A DNA stretch of 11,741 nt from JBEKZQ01 sp049509675 (GTDB taxonomy: Bacteria; Planctomycetota; Planctomycetia; Pirellulales; Thermoguttaceae): assembly GCA_049509675.1 (NCBI GenBank), contig JBEKZQ010000355.1:1-11741 (forward strand), written 5' to 3'. Numbering within the stretch: position 1 is the first letter of the stretch; each line of letters begins with the position of its first letter. The position numbers were made by a program, and so were the translations under genes. Shown piece by piece: positions 1 through 6,293 of the stretch. The notes under the pieces are model-generated. The model was not told the DNA's origin. It searched no databases and saw only the letters and a list, made by a program, of their open reading frames with translations.

Positions 1-141
1 TTACTGAGAGAACTGAAAAACTCCACAACCACCTATTCAGTTTTCGGTGTTCCTTTTCCAGATCCGGTATTCAGATTTCCGTTGGCCTTTCCGCACGATT
101 TTTCAGTCAACACTGAAAACTGAAAACTTCACACTATCCCC
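1..141. repeat. AT-rich spacer with inverted repeat and ACTGAAA heptamers upstream of ileS
   Basis: No gene is visible here. Positions 37-51 (TCAGTTTTCGGTGTT) and 109-123 (AACACTGAAAACTGA) are inverted copies matching at 14 of 15 positions. The right arm is part of a small heptamer run, ACTGAAA at 112-118 and 119-125. A related ACTGAAAAACT stretch lies near 12-22. Composition is clearly more AT-rich than the coding flanks. I see no Shine-Dalgarno sequence in front of the ileS ATG and no convincing -35/-10 pair. The layout resembles the heptamer spacer at 6196-6293 and may be the same class of intergenic repeat. Confidence 0.5.
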
Positions 142-3100
142 ATGTTCCATCCTGTCGAAAGTTCTATCTCTTTTCCGGCACTGGAAGCCGCGATCATCCG
201 GTTCTGGAAAGAGCGGCAAATTTACGAAAAATCGCTGGCTGCGCGGGCCGGCAGTCCGACCTTTGTCTTTTACGAAGGCCCGCCCACCGCCAATGGCTTG
301 CCCCATCCCGGGCACTGCTTGACCCGGGCCATCAAAGACCTCTTTCCCCGCTACAAGACGATGCGGGGCTACCGCTGCGATCGCAAGGCCGGCTGGGACA
401 CCCACGGGCTGCCCGTGGAGGTCGAGGTCTGCAAGGAACTCGGCATCCATGCCAAGGAGGAGATCGAGGCCTACGGCGTCGAGCCGTTCATCCACAAGTG
501 CCTGGAAAGCGTTTTTCGCTACATGCAGCAGTGGGAATACTTGACCGAGCGGCTGGGGTTTTGGATCCATCTGGACGAGGCCTACGTCACGTTCCATCAA
601 AGCTACGTGGAAAGCGTGTGGTGGGCCCTGAAATCGCTCTTCGATCACGGACTGCTCTACCAGGGGCACAAGATCGTCTGGTGGTGGGCCCAGGGCGGCA
701 CGGCCCTCAGCAGCGGCGAAGTCGGGCAGGGATACCGCGAGGTGGCCGACCCGAGCGTCTTCGTCCGCTTCCCGCTGGTCGAGCCGGCAGACGACCGGCT
801 GAAAGATGCCGATCTGCTGGTCTGGACCACCACCCCCTGGACGTTGCCGAGCAACCAGTTCGTGGCCGTGAACCCGGACCTGGAGTACGCAGTGGTGGCT
901 TTCCAGGGGGAGCCGCGGAAACTGCTCATGGCCTCGGCCCTGGTGCAGTCCGTCGCGGCGAAGGTCAAGAAGGAGTACACGATCAAATCGACCGTTTACG
1001 GCCAATCGCTGATCGGCCTGCGCTATGTGCCGCCATTCGATTATTACTACTGCAAGCAGGGCGAAACGCAAGGCGAGCTGAAGCAGGGCGGCCGCCAACA
1101 CGTCGCCTGGCGGATCGTTTCCGCTGAGTTTGTCACGGTTGATACGGGCACGGGCGTGGTCCACCAGGCCCCGGCCTTCGGCGAAGTGGATTACGACGTG
1201 CTGTTGGCCGAGCAGGCGCGGTTCGTCGATGGCGAGGGTCCGCCGCTCATCAGCGCCGTGGCTGCCGACGGCGCATTCACGGCCGAGGCCCCCGACTACC
1301 AGGGCCGCTGGGTCAAGGACTGCGATAAGGACATCATCCGCGACATGAAGCGCCGCGGGGTGTTGTTCCACCAGGAACAATACGTTCACGACTATCCGTT
1401 CTGTTGGCGGGCCGAGGAAGACCCGCTCATCCAGTATCCGCGCAAGAGTTGGTTCATCCGCACTACGCAGTTCCGCGACCGGATGCTGGCCAACAACGCG
1501 CGGATCCATTGGCTGCCCGAACACATCCGCGACGGCCGCTTCGGCAACTTCCTGGAGACGAACGTCGATTGGGCCCTCTCGCGCGAGCGTTATTGGGGCA
1601 CGCCGCTGCCGATCTGGGTTTGCGACCAGACCGGCCGCATGGAGGCCGTCGCCTCCTACGGAGAGCTGTTGGCCAAGCCGGGCGTCGGCGGCGCCGAGGT
1701 GTGGGAAGAAGCCAAGCGGCAGAACCCCGCCCTGCTGGAGCACCTGAAGGTCCACAAGCCGTATATCGACGCCGTGACCTACGCTTCACCCTACGCCCCC
1801 GGCGCACGGATGCGCCGCGTGGGCGAGGTGATCGATTGCTGGTTCGATTCCGGGGCGATGCCGCTGGCCCAATGGGGATATCCGCATCAGCCGGACTCGC
1901 GGGAGCGATTCTTCCAGCAGTTTCCCGCCGACTTCATCAGCGAAGCGATCGACCAGACCCGCGGCTGGTTCTACAGCCTGCTGGCCATCAGCACGTTGTT
2001 GTTCAGCGAGGAGGGGGGACTGTCCCAATTCGGGCACCAAGCTTCGCTTGGTCGCGACGAAAATGGGACTGTCCCCTTCGAACATGTTCAGGTCGCCTAT
2101 CCGCATCCGTTCCGCAACTGTATCGTACTGGGGCTGATGCTGGGCGAAGACGGTCAGAAGATGTCCAAGAGCAAGCGGAACTACCGCGAGCCCAACGAGA
2201 TCTTCGACCGCTATGGGGCCGACGCCTTGCGCTGGTATTTCTTCGCCAACCAGCCGCCCTGGACGTCGATCCGCTACAGCGAGCAGGCCATCAAGGACAC
2301 GATCCCCGAATTCCTGTTGCGTTTGTGGAACGTCTACAGCTTTTTCGTGATTTATGCAGGCATCGACGGTTTCGAGCCGGCCGCGGGGATCGCCGGCGCG
2401 GCCGGGCAGCTTGGGCCGGAGGTGCTGGCCCGGGGCCGCGGATATCGCCCGCCGCTCGAGCGCGGCGAATTGGACCGCTGGATCCTCAGCGAGCTGAGCC
2501 GCACGGCGGCGGCCGTGGTGGCCCTGATGGACCAGTACGACAACTTCAACGCCTGTGCCCGGCTGACCGAGTTCGTCGATGCGTTGAGCAACTGGTATGT
2601 GCGCCGCAGCCGCGACCGTTTTTGGAGCGGCGAGGCCTCGGCCGACAAGACCGACGCTCATTGGACGCTGTACGAGTGCCTGCTGAGCACGTGCAAGCTG
2701 ATCGCCCCGTTCGTGCCGTTTCTGGCGGAGGAGATGTGGCAGAACCTGGCGGTGGCGGCCTTTGCCGGCCGGCCGGCGGAGCAGTTGCCGGCCGAAAGCG
2801 TCCACCTGTGCGATTATCCGCAAGGCGACGCGGCGGCCATCGACGAGACGCTTTCCCAGCGCATGGCGCTGGTGCGCGAGATTGTCTCGCTGGGCCGCAG
2901 TGCGCGAATGGGGGCCAAGCTCAAGGTCCGCCAACCGCTGGCCCTGGTGGAAGTCGTGCTGGCCAATGCGACCCATCGGGCCTGGCTGGAAGAACATGCC
3001 GCGCTGGTCTGCAACGAATTGAACGTGAAGCGGTTCGAGTTCGCTCAGAATGCCGATCAATACATCACCTATACGGTCCTGCCCGATCTGAAGCGGCTGG

Positions 3101-3618
3101 GCCCGCGGCTGGGCCCGCGGCTGCCGGCCTTGCGAAAGCTGCTGGCCGCGGCCGATGCGGCCCAGTTGCTCTCGGCTTTGGAAAGCGCACGCAGCGTACA
3201 ATTCAACTTGCCCGACGGACAAGTGACGCTCGACGCCGATGACATCCAGGTTCGTTTGCAGGCCAAGGAAGGATGGGCCGCCGCCCAGGGCCACAAGTGC
3301 GTCGTGGTTCTCTCCACCGAAGTGACGGAGGAACTGGAGCGCGAGGGGCTGGCCCGCGAGCTGGCCCGGGCCGTGAACGACCGCCGCAAGGAGTTGGGCT
3401 GCCGCTTTACCGATCGCATCGAGGTGGGCATCGTCACCCAGTCGCCCGAGTTGCAGGCAGCGGTGACGCAGTTTGCCGAGTACGTCAAGACCGAAACGCT
3501 GTCGCTTCGGCTGGGGAGCGATCGTCTGGAAGCGGAGCCCGTTGAGTTGAAGATCGGCGAGCACGCGGCCAGCGTGTACGTGAAAGTGGATCCCCTCTCC
3601 CCTGGCGGGAGAGGGTGA
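142..3618 (+). CDS. ileS: Isoleucyl-tRNA synthetase, type 2 (eukaryote/archaea-like)
   Basis: Cytoplasmic class Ia synthetase that charges tRNA-Ile with isoleucine using ATP and hydrolyses mischarged valine. The 1158-aa product shows the HIGH-type motif as HPGH at residues 55-58, followed by GWDTHGLPVE, which is typical of the IleRS2 branch. The CP1 editing domain carries TGTGVVHQAPAFGE. The signature WFDSGAMP is present, and the KMSKS loop lies at 673-677. The anticodon-binding helical domain contains LSNWYVRRSRDRFW. It is longer than E. coli IleRS (938 aa) and somewhat longer than usual type-2 enzymes. Part of the excess is a 21-residue insert at about 625-645 encoded by a palindromic DNA element. 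The last eight residues (PLSPGGRG) come from a hairpin repeat overlapping the stop codon. The ATG at 142 starts the MFHPV-SSISFPALE segment expected for the family; no ribosome binding site is visible. Identity is very secure. Confidence 0.97.
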   Translation: MFHPVESSISFPALEAAIIRFWKERQIYEKSLAARAGSPTFVFYEGPPTANGLPHPGHCLTRAIKDLFPRYKTMRGYRCDRKAGWDTHGLPVEVEVCKELGIHAKEEIEAYGVEPFIHKCLESVFRYMQQWEYLTERLGFWIHLDEAYVTFHQSYVESVWWALKSLFDHGLLYQGHKIVWWWAQGGTALSSGEVGQGYREVADPSVFVRFPLVEPADDRLKDADLLVWTTTPWTLPSNQFVAVNPDLEYAVVAFQGEPRKLLMASALVQSVAAKVKKEYTIKSTVYGQSLIGLRYVPPFDYYYCKQGETQGELKQGGRQHVAWRIVSAEFVTVDTGTGVVHQAPAFGEVDYDVLLAEQARFVDGEGPPLISAVAADGAFTAEAPDYQGRWVKDCDKDIIRDMKRRGVLFHQEQYVHDYPFCWRAEEDPLIQYPRKSWFIRTTQFRDRMLANNARIHWLPEHIRDGRFGNFLETNVDWALSRERYWGTPLPIWVCDQTGRMEAVASYGELLAKPGVGGAEVWEEAKRQNPALLEHLKVHKPYIDAVTYASPYAPGARMRRVGEVIDCWFDSGAMPLAQWGYPHQPDSRERFFQQFPADFISEAIDQTRGWFYSLLAISTLLFSEEGGLSQFGHQASLGRDENGTVPFEHVQVAYPHPFRNCIVLGLMLGEDGQKMSKSKRNYREPNEIFDRYGADALRWYFFANQPPWTSIRYSEQAIKDTIPEFLLRLWNVYSFFVIYAGIDGFEPAAGIAGAAGQLGPEVLARGRGYRPPLERGELDRWILSELSRTAAAVVALMDQYDNFNACARLTEFVDALSNWYVRRSRDRFWSGEASADKTDAHWTLYECLLSTCKLIAPFVPFLAEEMWQNLAVAAFAGRPAEQLPAESVHLCDYPQGDAAAIDETLSQRMALVREIVSLGRSARMGAKLKVRQPLALVEVVLANATHRAWLEEHAALVCNELNVKRFEFAQNADQYITYTVLPDLKRLGPRLGPRLPALRKLLAAADAAQLLSALESARSVQFNLPDGQVTLDADDIQVRLQAKEGWAAAQGHKCVVVLSTEVTEELEREGLARELARAVNDRRKELGCRFTDRIEVGIVTQSPELQAAVTQFAEYVKTETLSLRLGSDRLEAEPVELKIGEHAASVYVKVDPLSPGGRG
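2014..2076. repeat. In-frame palindromic element inside ileS
   Basis: A 63-nt (21-codon) segment that folds on itself as a long imperfect hairpin. The outer arms are GGGGACTGTCCCAATT at 2015-2030 and AAATGGGACTGTCCCC at 2061-2076, which pair except at a few bases. The inner stem is ACCAAGC (2036-2042), loop TTC, then GCTTGGT (2046-2052). It lies between the STLLF segment and the PFRNCIVLGLMLGEDG segment of the synthetase, where family members normally have only a short variable linker. The reading frame stays open, giving the peptide GGLSQFGHQASLGRDENGTVP. Its core is shared with the element at 8128-8207. I infer a mobile or formerly mobile REP-like element; the exact boundaries are uncertain by a few bases. 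Confidence 0.75.
3593..3615 (+). repeat. Hairpin repeat at the 3' end of ileS (CCCTCTCCC/GGGAGAGGG)
   Basis: A perfect 9-bp stem, CCCTCTCCC at 3593-3601 and GGGAGAGGG at 3607-3615, with a CTGGC loop. It is followed at once by the TGA stop at 3616 and by GGTGAGGTGAGGG. This is the look of a common intergenic GC-rich repeat. It supplies the last eight codons and abuts the stop of ileS. There is no T-run after it, so it is not a standard intrinsic terminator. It may still fold at the 3' end of the transcript and slow exonucleases. Confidence 0.6.
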
Positions 3619-3740
3619 GGTGAGGGAGGAATTGGTGAACCTTCGTCGCCTGCTCGAAAATGTCATAAAACATGGTATTGGGGGGGTTTCGCCGCATTCG
3701 TGTTATTTCCTCGCTTGAAAGCCCAGCCCTATAACAGGTT

Positions 3741-4454
3741 ATGCTAATGGGAATGATCGATCCCAAGTCCAAACTCCAATGGTTCCAATTCAGCCTACGG
3801 ACGCTGCTGGTCGTCGTCACGCTCTGTGCTATCCTGCTTGGTTGGCTTGCCATAAAGACGCAACAGGCGAAACAGGAGCGGGAACGGGAAGCAGACAGAG
3901 CGGTTGAGACAGCGACAGAAAACTTGGGGGGACACGTGTCGAGGGCTAGTAGTTCCCGCATCTATTCCGTGAGTCTTGACGGCACTAATGTCACTGATGC
4001 GGGACTGGAGTATCTTAAAGGGTCTAGCCAACTCGCAGACCTGCGGCTTGAACACACCAAAATCACTGATGCTGGGCTGGAACATCTAAAGGGGTTGACG
4101 CAACTCCGAGAGCTGCGGCTCGGCTACACCAAGGTCACTGATGCTGGATTGGAGAATCTCAAGGGGACGACGCAACTCCGAGAGTTGCGGCTCTGCTATA
4201 CCAAGGTCACTGATTTGAAAAATCTCAAGGGATTGAGCGAACTCAGAGAGTTGGACCTTGACGGCACCCGAGTGACCGATGCTGGACTGAAGGATATCAA
4301 GGGGTTCAGGTGGCTTATTGCATTGCGGCTTAACGGCACCCAAGTGACGGACGCTGGCTTGAAAAACCTCAATGGATTGGAGATGCTTGCAGTTCTGCAC
4401 CTTGATGGCACCCAAGTGACCGATGTTGGGCTGGAGCATCTCAGTGAACAGTGA
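3741..4454 (+). CDS. Membrane-anchored leucine-rich-repeat protein, N-terminal part of a frameshifted gene
   Basis: Encodes 237 aa. Residues about 14-36 (FQFSLRTLLVVVTLCAILLGW and on) form one hydrophobic segment of the kind found at the N-terminus of many planctomycete proteins. A charged linker (KTQQAKQEREREADR) follows. From nucleotide 3993 there is an array of TDAGL-L-K leucine-rich repeats, with repeat starts at 3993, 4065, 4137, 4209, 4275, 4347 and 4419. All are 24 residues except the fourth, which is 22. The frame stops at TGA 4452-4454 in the middle of a repeat because of a 7-bp tandem duplication; the remaining repeats continue in another frame to 4629. Start is uncertain, since ATGs at 3741, 3747 and 3753 are all in frame and none has a strong ribosome binding site. 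The array probably forms a protein-binding solenoid; partner and role are unknown. GC content looks lower than in neighbouring genes. Confidence 0.75.
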   Translation: MLMGMIDPKSKLQWFQFSLRTLLVVVTLCAILLGWLAIKTQQAKQEREREADRAVETATENLGGHVSRASSSRIYSVSLDGTNVTDAGLEYLKGSSQLADLRLEHTKITDAGLEHLKGLTQLRELRLGYTKVTDAGLENLKGTTQLRELRLCYTKVTDLKNLKGLSELRELDLDGTRVTDAGLKDIKGFRWLIALRLNGTQVTDAGLKNLNGLEMLAVLHLDGTQVTDVGLEHLSEQ

Positions 4455-4455
4455 A
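4442..4455 (+). repeat. Perfect 7-bp tandem duplication CAGTGAA x2
   Basis: CAGTGAA occurs at 4442-4448 and again directly at 4449-4455. Reading through both copies creates the TGA stop at 4452. Removing one copy joins the upstream and downstream frames and restores a repeat of exactly 24 residues (TDVGLEHLSELW, then LLAILHLDGTQV), matching the period of the rest of the array. The duplication therefore explains the frameshift precisely. Confidence 0.85.
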
Positions 4456-4629
4456 TTGTGGCTGCTCGCAATCCTGCACCTTGACGGTACTCAAGTTACC
4501 GACGCTGGCTTGGAAAATCTCTGCAGGTTGAACTCATTACAAGAGTTGCGGCTCACGGGGACTAAAGTCACCGTTGAAGGCGTGAAAAGGCTCCAGCAGC
4601 TATTACCCAAGTGCAAGGTTTACCGCTGA
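4456..4629 (+). pseudogene. Out-of-frame C-terminal part of the LRR gene
   Basis: This segment continues the LRR array of 3741-4454 in the next frame. It reads LWLLAILHLDGTQV, then a full repeat starting with TDAGLENL at 4498, then a half repeat from 4570. It ends with the cap-like tail LQQLLPKCKVYR, typical of the C-terminus of this LRR type, and stops at TGA 4627-4629. It has no convincing start of its own: the ATG at 4423 lies inside the upstream repeat and no ribosome binding site precedes it. With one CAGTGAA copy removed, the whole gene 3741-4629 would encode about 293 aa. It could be a dead gene end, a sequencing error or a switchable tail. Confidence 0.75.
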
Positions 4630-4634
4630 TTAGG

Positions 4635-4689
4635 CTGCCTGAAAACGGTCATCTTCGGTTTTCACGGGCTTTTTGGCCGACTTAGGCAG
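4635..4689. repeat. Nested inverted repeat downstream of the LRR gene
   Basis: CTGCCT at 4635-4640 pairs with AGGCAG at 4684-4689. Inside it, TGAAAAC at 4640-4646 pairs with GTTTTCA at 4658-4664. A CTTTTTGG stretch sits within the outer arms. It could be a weak transcription end for the LRR gene or the remnant of a small mobile element. The rest of the spacer up to 4772 shows nothing recognisable. Confidence 0.35.
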
Positions 4690-4783
4690 TGGATGCTAAG
4701 TAAGCGGCGAACAAAACAACCGTCTCCTGTCCACAAGACGATAACTTGCCAAGATTCCAGACGCCCTCCATTGGAGTGAAGAA

Positions 4784-5260
4784 GTGCATCGGATTCGAGT
4801 ATACGTCGATTCGTCCGTCTTTGGCGGCGTGCATGACGATCGCTTCCAGGAAGCGAGCACGTTGTTCTTTGGCCGCGTTGCGAACGGCGAATTCGTGGTG
4901 TTGATTTCCACGCTTACCACGGACGAGATTGACGACGCCCCCGAGGCTGTCAGAGCGGTCTTAGCTAACCTGTCGCCGGATGCGATCGAACCTGTGGCCC
5001 TCAATGAAGAGGTGAAATCCCTGGCGGAAGAATACATACGAGCCGGCGTACTCGGGGAAGCATCCAAGGACGATGCAGTGCATGTTGCCGCCGCAACGGT
5101 GGCCAGTGCCGACTTGATCTTGAGCTGGAACTTCAAGCACATCGTAAACTTCAATCGCATTCGCGGTTATAATAGTGTCAATGCGCGACTGGGATATCGG
5201 ACCATGATTGTTCTTAGCCCGCAGGAGGTCGTTGATGACATCGAAAACAGTGACATTTGA
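4784..5260 (+). CDS. PIN-domain nuclease, VapC-like toxin
   Basis: A 158-aa protein with the PIN ribonuclease layout. The first acidic residue is D9 in RVYVDSSVFGG, and E48 lies in TTDEI. DDAVHVAAA carries D96/D97, and ADLILSWNF carries D110. These residues would bind Mg2+ or Mn2+ in the active site. PIN toxins usually cleave tRNA, rRNA or mRNA; the target here is unknown. The GTG start is chosen because GGAG at 4773-4776 sits seven bases upstream and the PIN strand begins at once. The end overlaps the downstream 64-aa gene by 26 bp, implying co-translation and a toxin-first gene order, opposite to classical vapBC. Composition is less GC-rich than in ileS or purN, fitting an accessory module. 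The family call is strong; the toxin role is inferred from context. Confidence 0.85.
   Translation: MHRIRVYVDSSVFGGVHDDRFQEASTLFFGRVANGEFVVLISTLTTDEIDDAPEAVRAVLANLSPDAIEPVALNEEVKSLAEEYIRAGVLGEASKDDAVHVAAATVASADLILSWNFKHIVNFNRIRGYNSVNARLGYRTMIVLSPQEVVDDIENSDI
5223..5228 (+). promoter_or_regulatory. Strong ribosome binding site (AGGAGG) for the small partner gene
   Basis: AGGAGG lies inside the 3' end of the PIN gene with six bases to the ATG at 5235. It decides the start of the 64-aa gene over the in-frame ATG at 5208, which has no such site. It is the best Shine-Dalgarno match in the window. Confidence 0.75.
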
Positions 5261-5429
5261 TTGCGTGGAAATGAAACGCCGAGCGCAGCGCAGGCTCAAC
5301 GCCGAATACGAGTCTCGGAAACATGAATTTCCATCGTATTTCGCGTTTCTTGAGGCCAAGTCGAGGGAGTCCGGCTGGCAGAAGGAGTTTTGGGAGAGAG
5401 TTCGCGCCGCTCGACGTGGAGAGCAGTAA
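5235..5429 (+). CDS. Small protein with DCVEMKRRAQ motif, probable antitoxin of the PIN gene
   Basis: A 64-aa, basic and probably helical protein beginning MTSKTVTFDCVEMKRRAQ and ending FWERVRAARRGEQ. From memory, short proteins with a D-CVEMKR-(G/A) N-terminal motif and an FW-R tail recur next to PIN-domain genes in cyanobacteria, planctomycetes and others. The role as cognate antitoxin is therefore likely but not shown by sequence alone. There is no recognisable AbrB, RHH or Phd DNA-binding fold, so autoregulation cannot be assumed. The start is fixed by the AGGAGG at 5223. It overlaps the PIN gene by 26 bp, and purN begins 21 bp after its stop, so all three could share a transcript. Confidence 0.7.
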   Translation: MTSKTVTFDCVEMKRRAQRRLNAEYESRKHEFPSYFAFLEAKSRESGWQKEFWERVRAARRGEQ

Positions 5430-5450
5430 CAGCCTGGCAAACCGACCGTG

Positions 5451-6104
5451 ATGACCACTGCGACATCCCATCTTCCCTTTCGCATCGTCGTGCTGATTTC
5501 CGGCGGGGGGACCACGCTGCGCAACCTGATCGAAAAGATCGCTGCCGGCCGGCTCTGCGCCGACATCGCGATGGTGATCACCAACAGTGCGGAGGCGCGC
5601 GGATTGCAATATGCCCAAGCGGCGGGCATCGCCACCAGCGTTGTACCGCCGAGCGGCTTCGCCTCGCAAGAGGAGTTCAGCCAGGCGATCTTCGCCCGCT
5701 GCCGCGAGGTCCGGGCCGATCTGGTCGTCATGGGCGGCTTCCTCAAGCGCGTGACCATTCCCGATGATTTCGCCAACCGCGTGACCAACATTCACCCGGC
5801 GTTGATTCCCGCCTTCTGCGGCCCGGGATTCTATGGCCACCACGTCCATGCGGCGGTTTTGGAGTACGGCGCCAAGCTCAGCGGCTGCACGGTCCATTTT
5901 GCCGACAACCAGTACGACCACGGCCCGGTGATCCTGCAAAAGGCGGTGCCGGTCCTGGACGACGACACACCCGATACGCTTGCCGCCCGGGTTTTTGCCG
6001 CCGAGTGCGAGGCCTATCCCGAGGCGTTGCAACTCATCGCCGAGGGGCGCGTGAAGGTCGAGGGACGGCGGGTCCGCATCCTGCCCGTTGATAGATCCGA
6101 ATGA
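5451..6104 (+). CDS. purN: Phosphoribosylglycinamide (GAR) formyltransferase
   Basis: Transfers a formyl group from 10-formyl-tetrahydrofolate to GAR, the third step of de novo purine synthesis, in the cytoplasm. The 217-aa product opens with the Rossmann strand and phosphate loop VLISGGGTTLRNLIE. The catalytic trio is present: N113 and H115 in TNIHPALIPAF, and D156 in NQYDHGPVI (numbered from the ATG). The folate-site segment GFYGHHVHAAVLEYGAKLSGCTVHF is also present. GGGTTLRN differs slightly from the E. coli form GSGTNLQ. A GTG at 5448 directly precedes the ATG at 5451 and would add one residue. No good ribosome binding site is seen, so expression may depend on coupling to the gene 21 bp upstream. 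No other pur gene is nearby. Identity is very secure. Confidence 0.95.
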   Translation: MTTATSHLPFRIVVLISGGGTTLRNLIEKIAAGRLCADIAMVITNSAEARGLQYAQAAGIATSVVPPSGFASQEEFSQAIFARCREVRADLVVMGGFLKRVTIPDDFANRVTNIHPALIPAFCGPGFYGHHVHAAVLEYGAKLSGCTVHFADNQYDHGPVILQKAVPVLDDDTPDTLAARVFAAECEAYPEALQLIAEGRVKVEGRRVRILPVDRSE

Positions 6105-6135
6105 GGAAGTGGCATGTAGGTTCCCTAATCCCTCG

Positions 6136-6198
6136 AAACGAGAATAGGGGCGGCAATTTGCCGGCTTGCGCCCAGGTTCCGGCGTCCATTTCTCGTTT
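6136..6198. repeat. Inverted repeats downstream of purN
   Basis: AAACGAGAA at 6136-6144 and TTCTCGTTT at 6190-6198 are perfect inverted copies. Between them lies the 13-nt palindrome CGGCAATTTGCCG at 6151-6163. The right arm runs into the first TTTTGCA heptamer. These could form a transcript-end structure for purN, but there is no clear T-tract. Confidence 0.4.
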
Positions 6199-6293
6199 TG
6201 CACTTTGCATTTTGCATTTTGCACTTGCCCGGTTCGGCTGCGCACGGTTGTGAGGGAAGCGGGAATGCAAAGTGCAAAATGTAAAATCTAAAA
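6196..6293. repeat. Mirrored heptamer arrays, 4 x TTTTGCA and 4 x TGCAAAA
   Basis: The left array, 6196-6223, is four perfect-length heptamers: TTTTGCA, CTTTGCA, TTTTGCA, TTTTGCA. The right array, 6266-6293, is TGCAAAG, TGCAAAA, TGTAAAA, TCTAAAA, the same unit in the opposite orientation decaying towards the gene. A 42-nt GC-rich spacer separates them. The arms can pair over about 15 nt, and the array is strongly AT-rich against GC-rich surroundings. The hydrolase start codon at 6293 uses the last A of the right array. This looks like short tandem repeat DNA of the planctomycete/cyanobacterial intergenic kind; any role in transcription is unknown. Confidence 0.7.

Noticed and set aside
3097..3124. 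12-nt tandem repeat (CTGGGCCCGCGG twice) in ileS giving RLGPRLGPRL
   Set aside because: Short and in frame in a GC-rich linker of the C-terminal region; an ordinary small duplication with no sign of function.
1404..3242. 612-aa plus-strand open frame inside ileS
   Set aside because: An Arg/Gly/Ala/Pro-rich shadow in a second frame of the synthetase gene; no motifs, while the ileS frame has all family motifs.
103..3666. Two very long open frames on the minus strand (103-1755 and 1786-3666)
   Set aside because: They lie wholly antisense to ileS in a high-GC gene, where stop codons are rare in the complementary frame. Their products are low-complexity and show no domain I recognise.
3715..3735. 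TTGAAA...TATAAC as a promoter of the LRR gene
   Set aside because: The two boxes are only 9 bases apart, far from the 16-18 needed.
3993..4608. 72-nt periodic repeats as a CRISPR or tandem DNA array
   Set aside because: The period is set by 24-residue leucine-rich repeats in one reading frame; spacing and variation are protein-level.
6272..6292. GTG start for the hydrolase
   Set aside because: The codons are heptamer-repeat DNA and the downstream ATGs fit the family better; kept only as an alternative.
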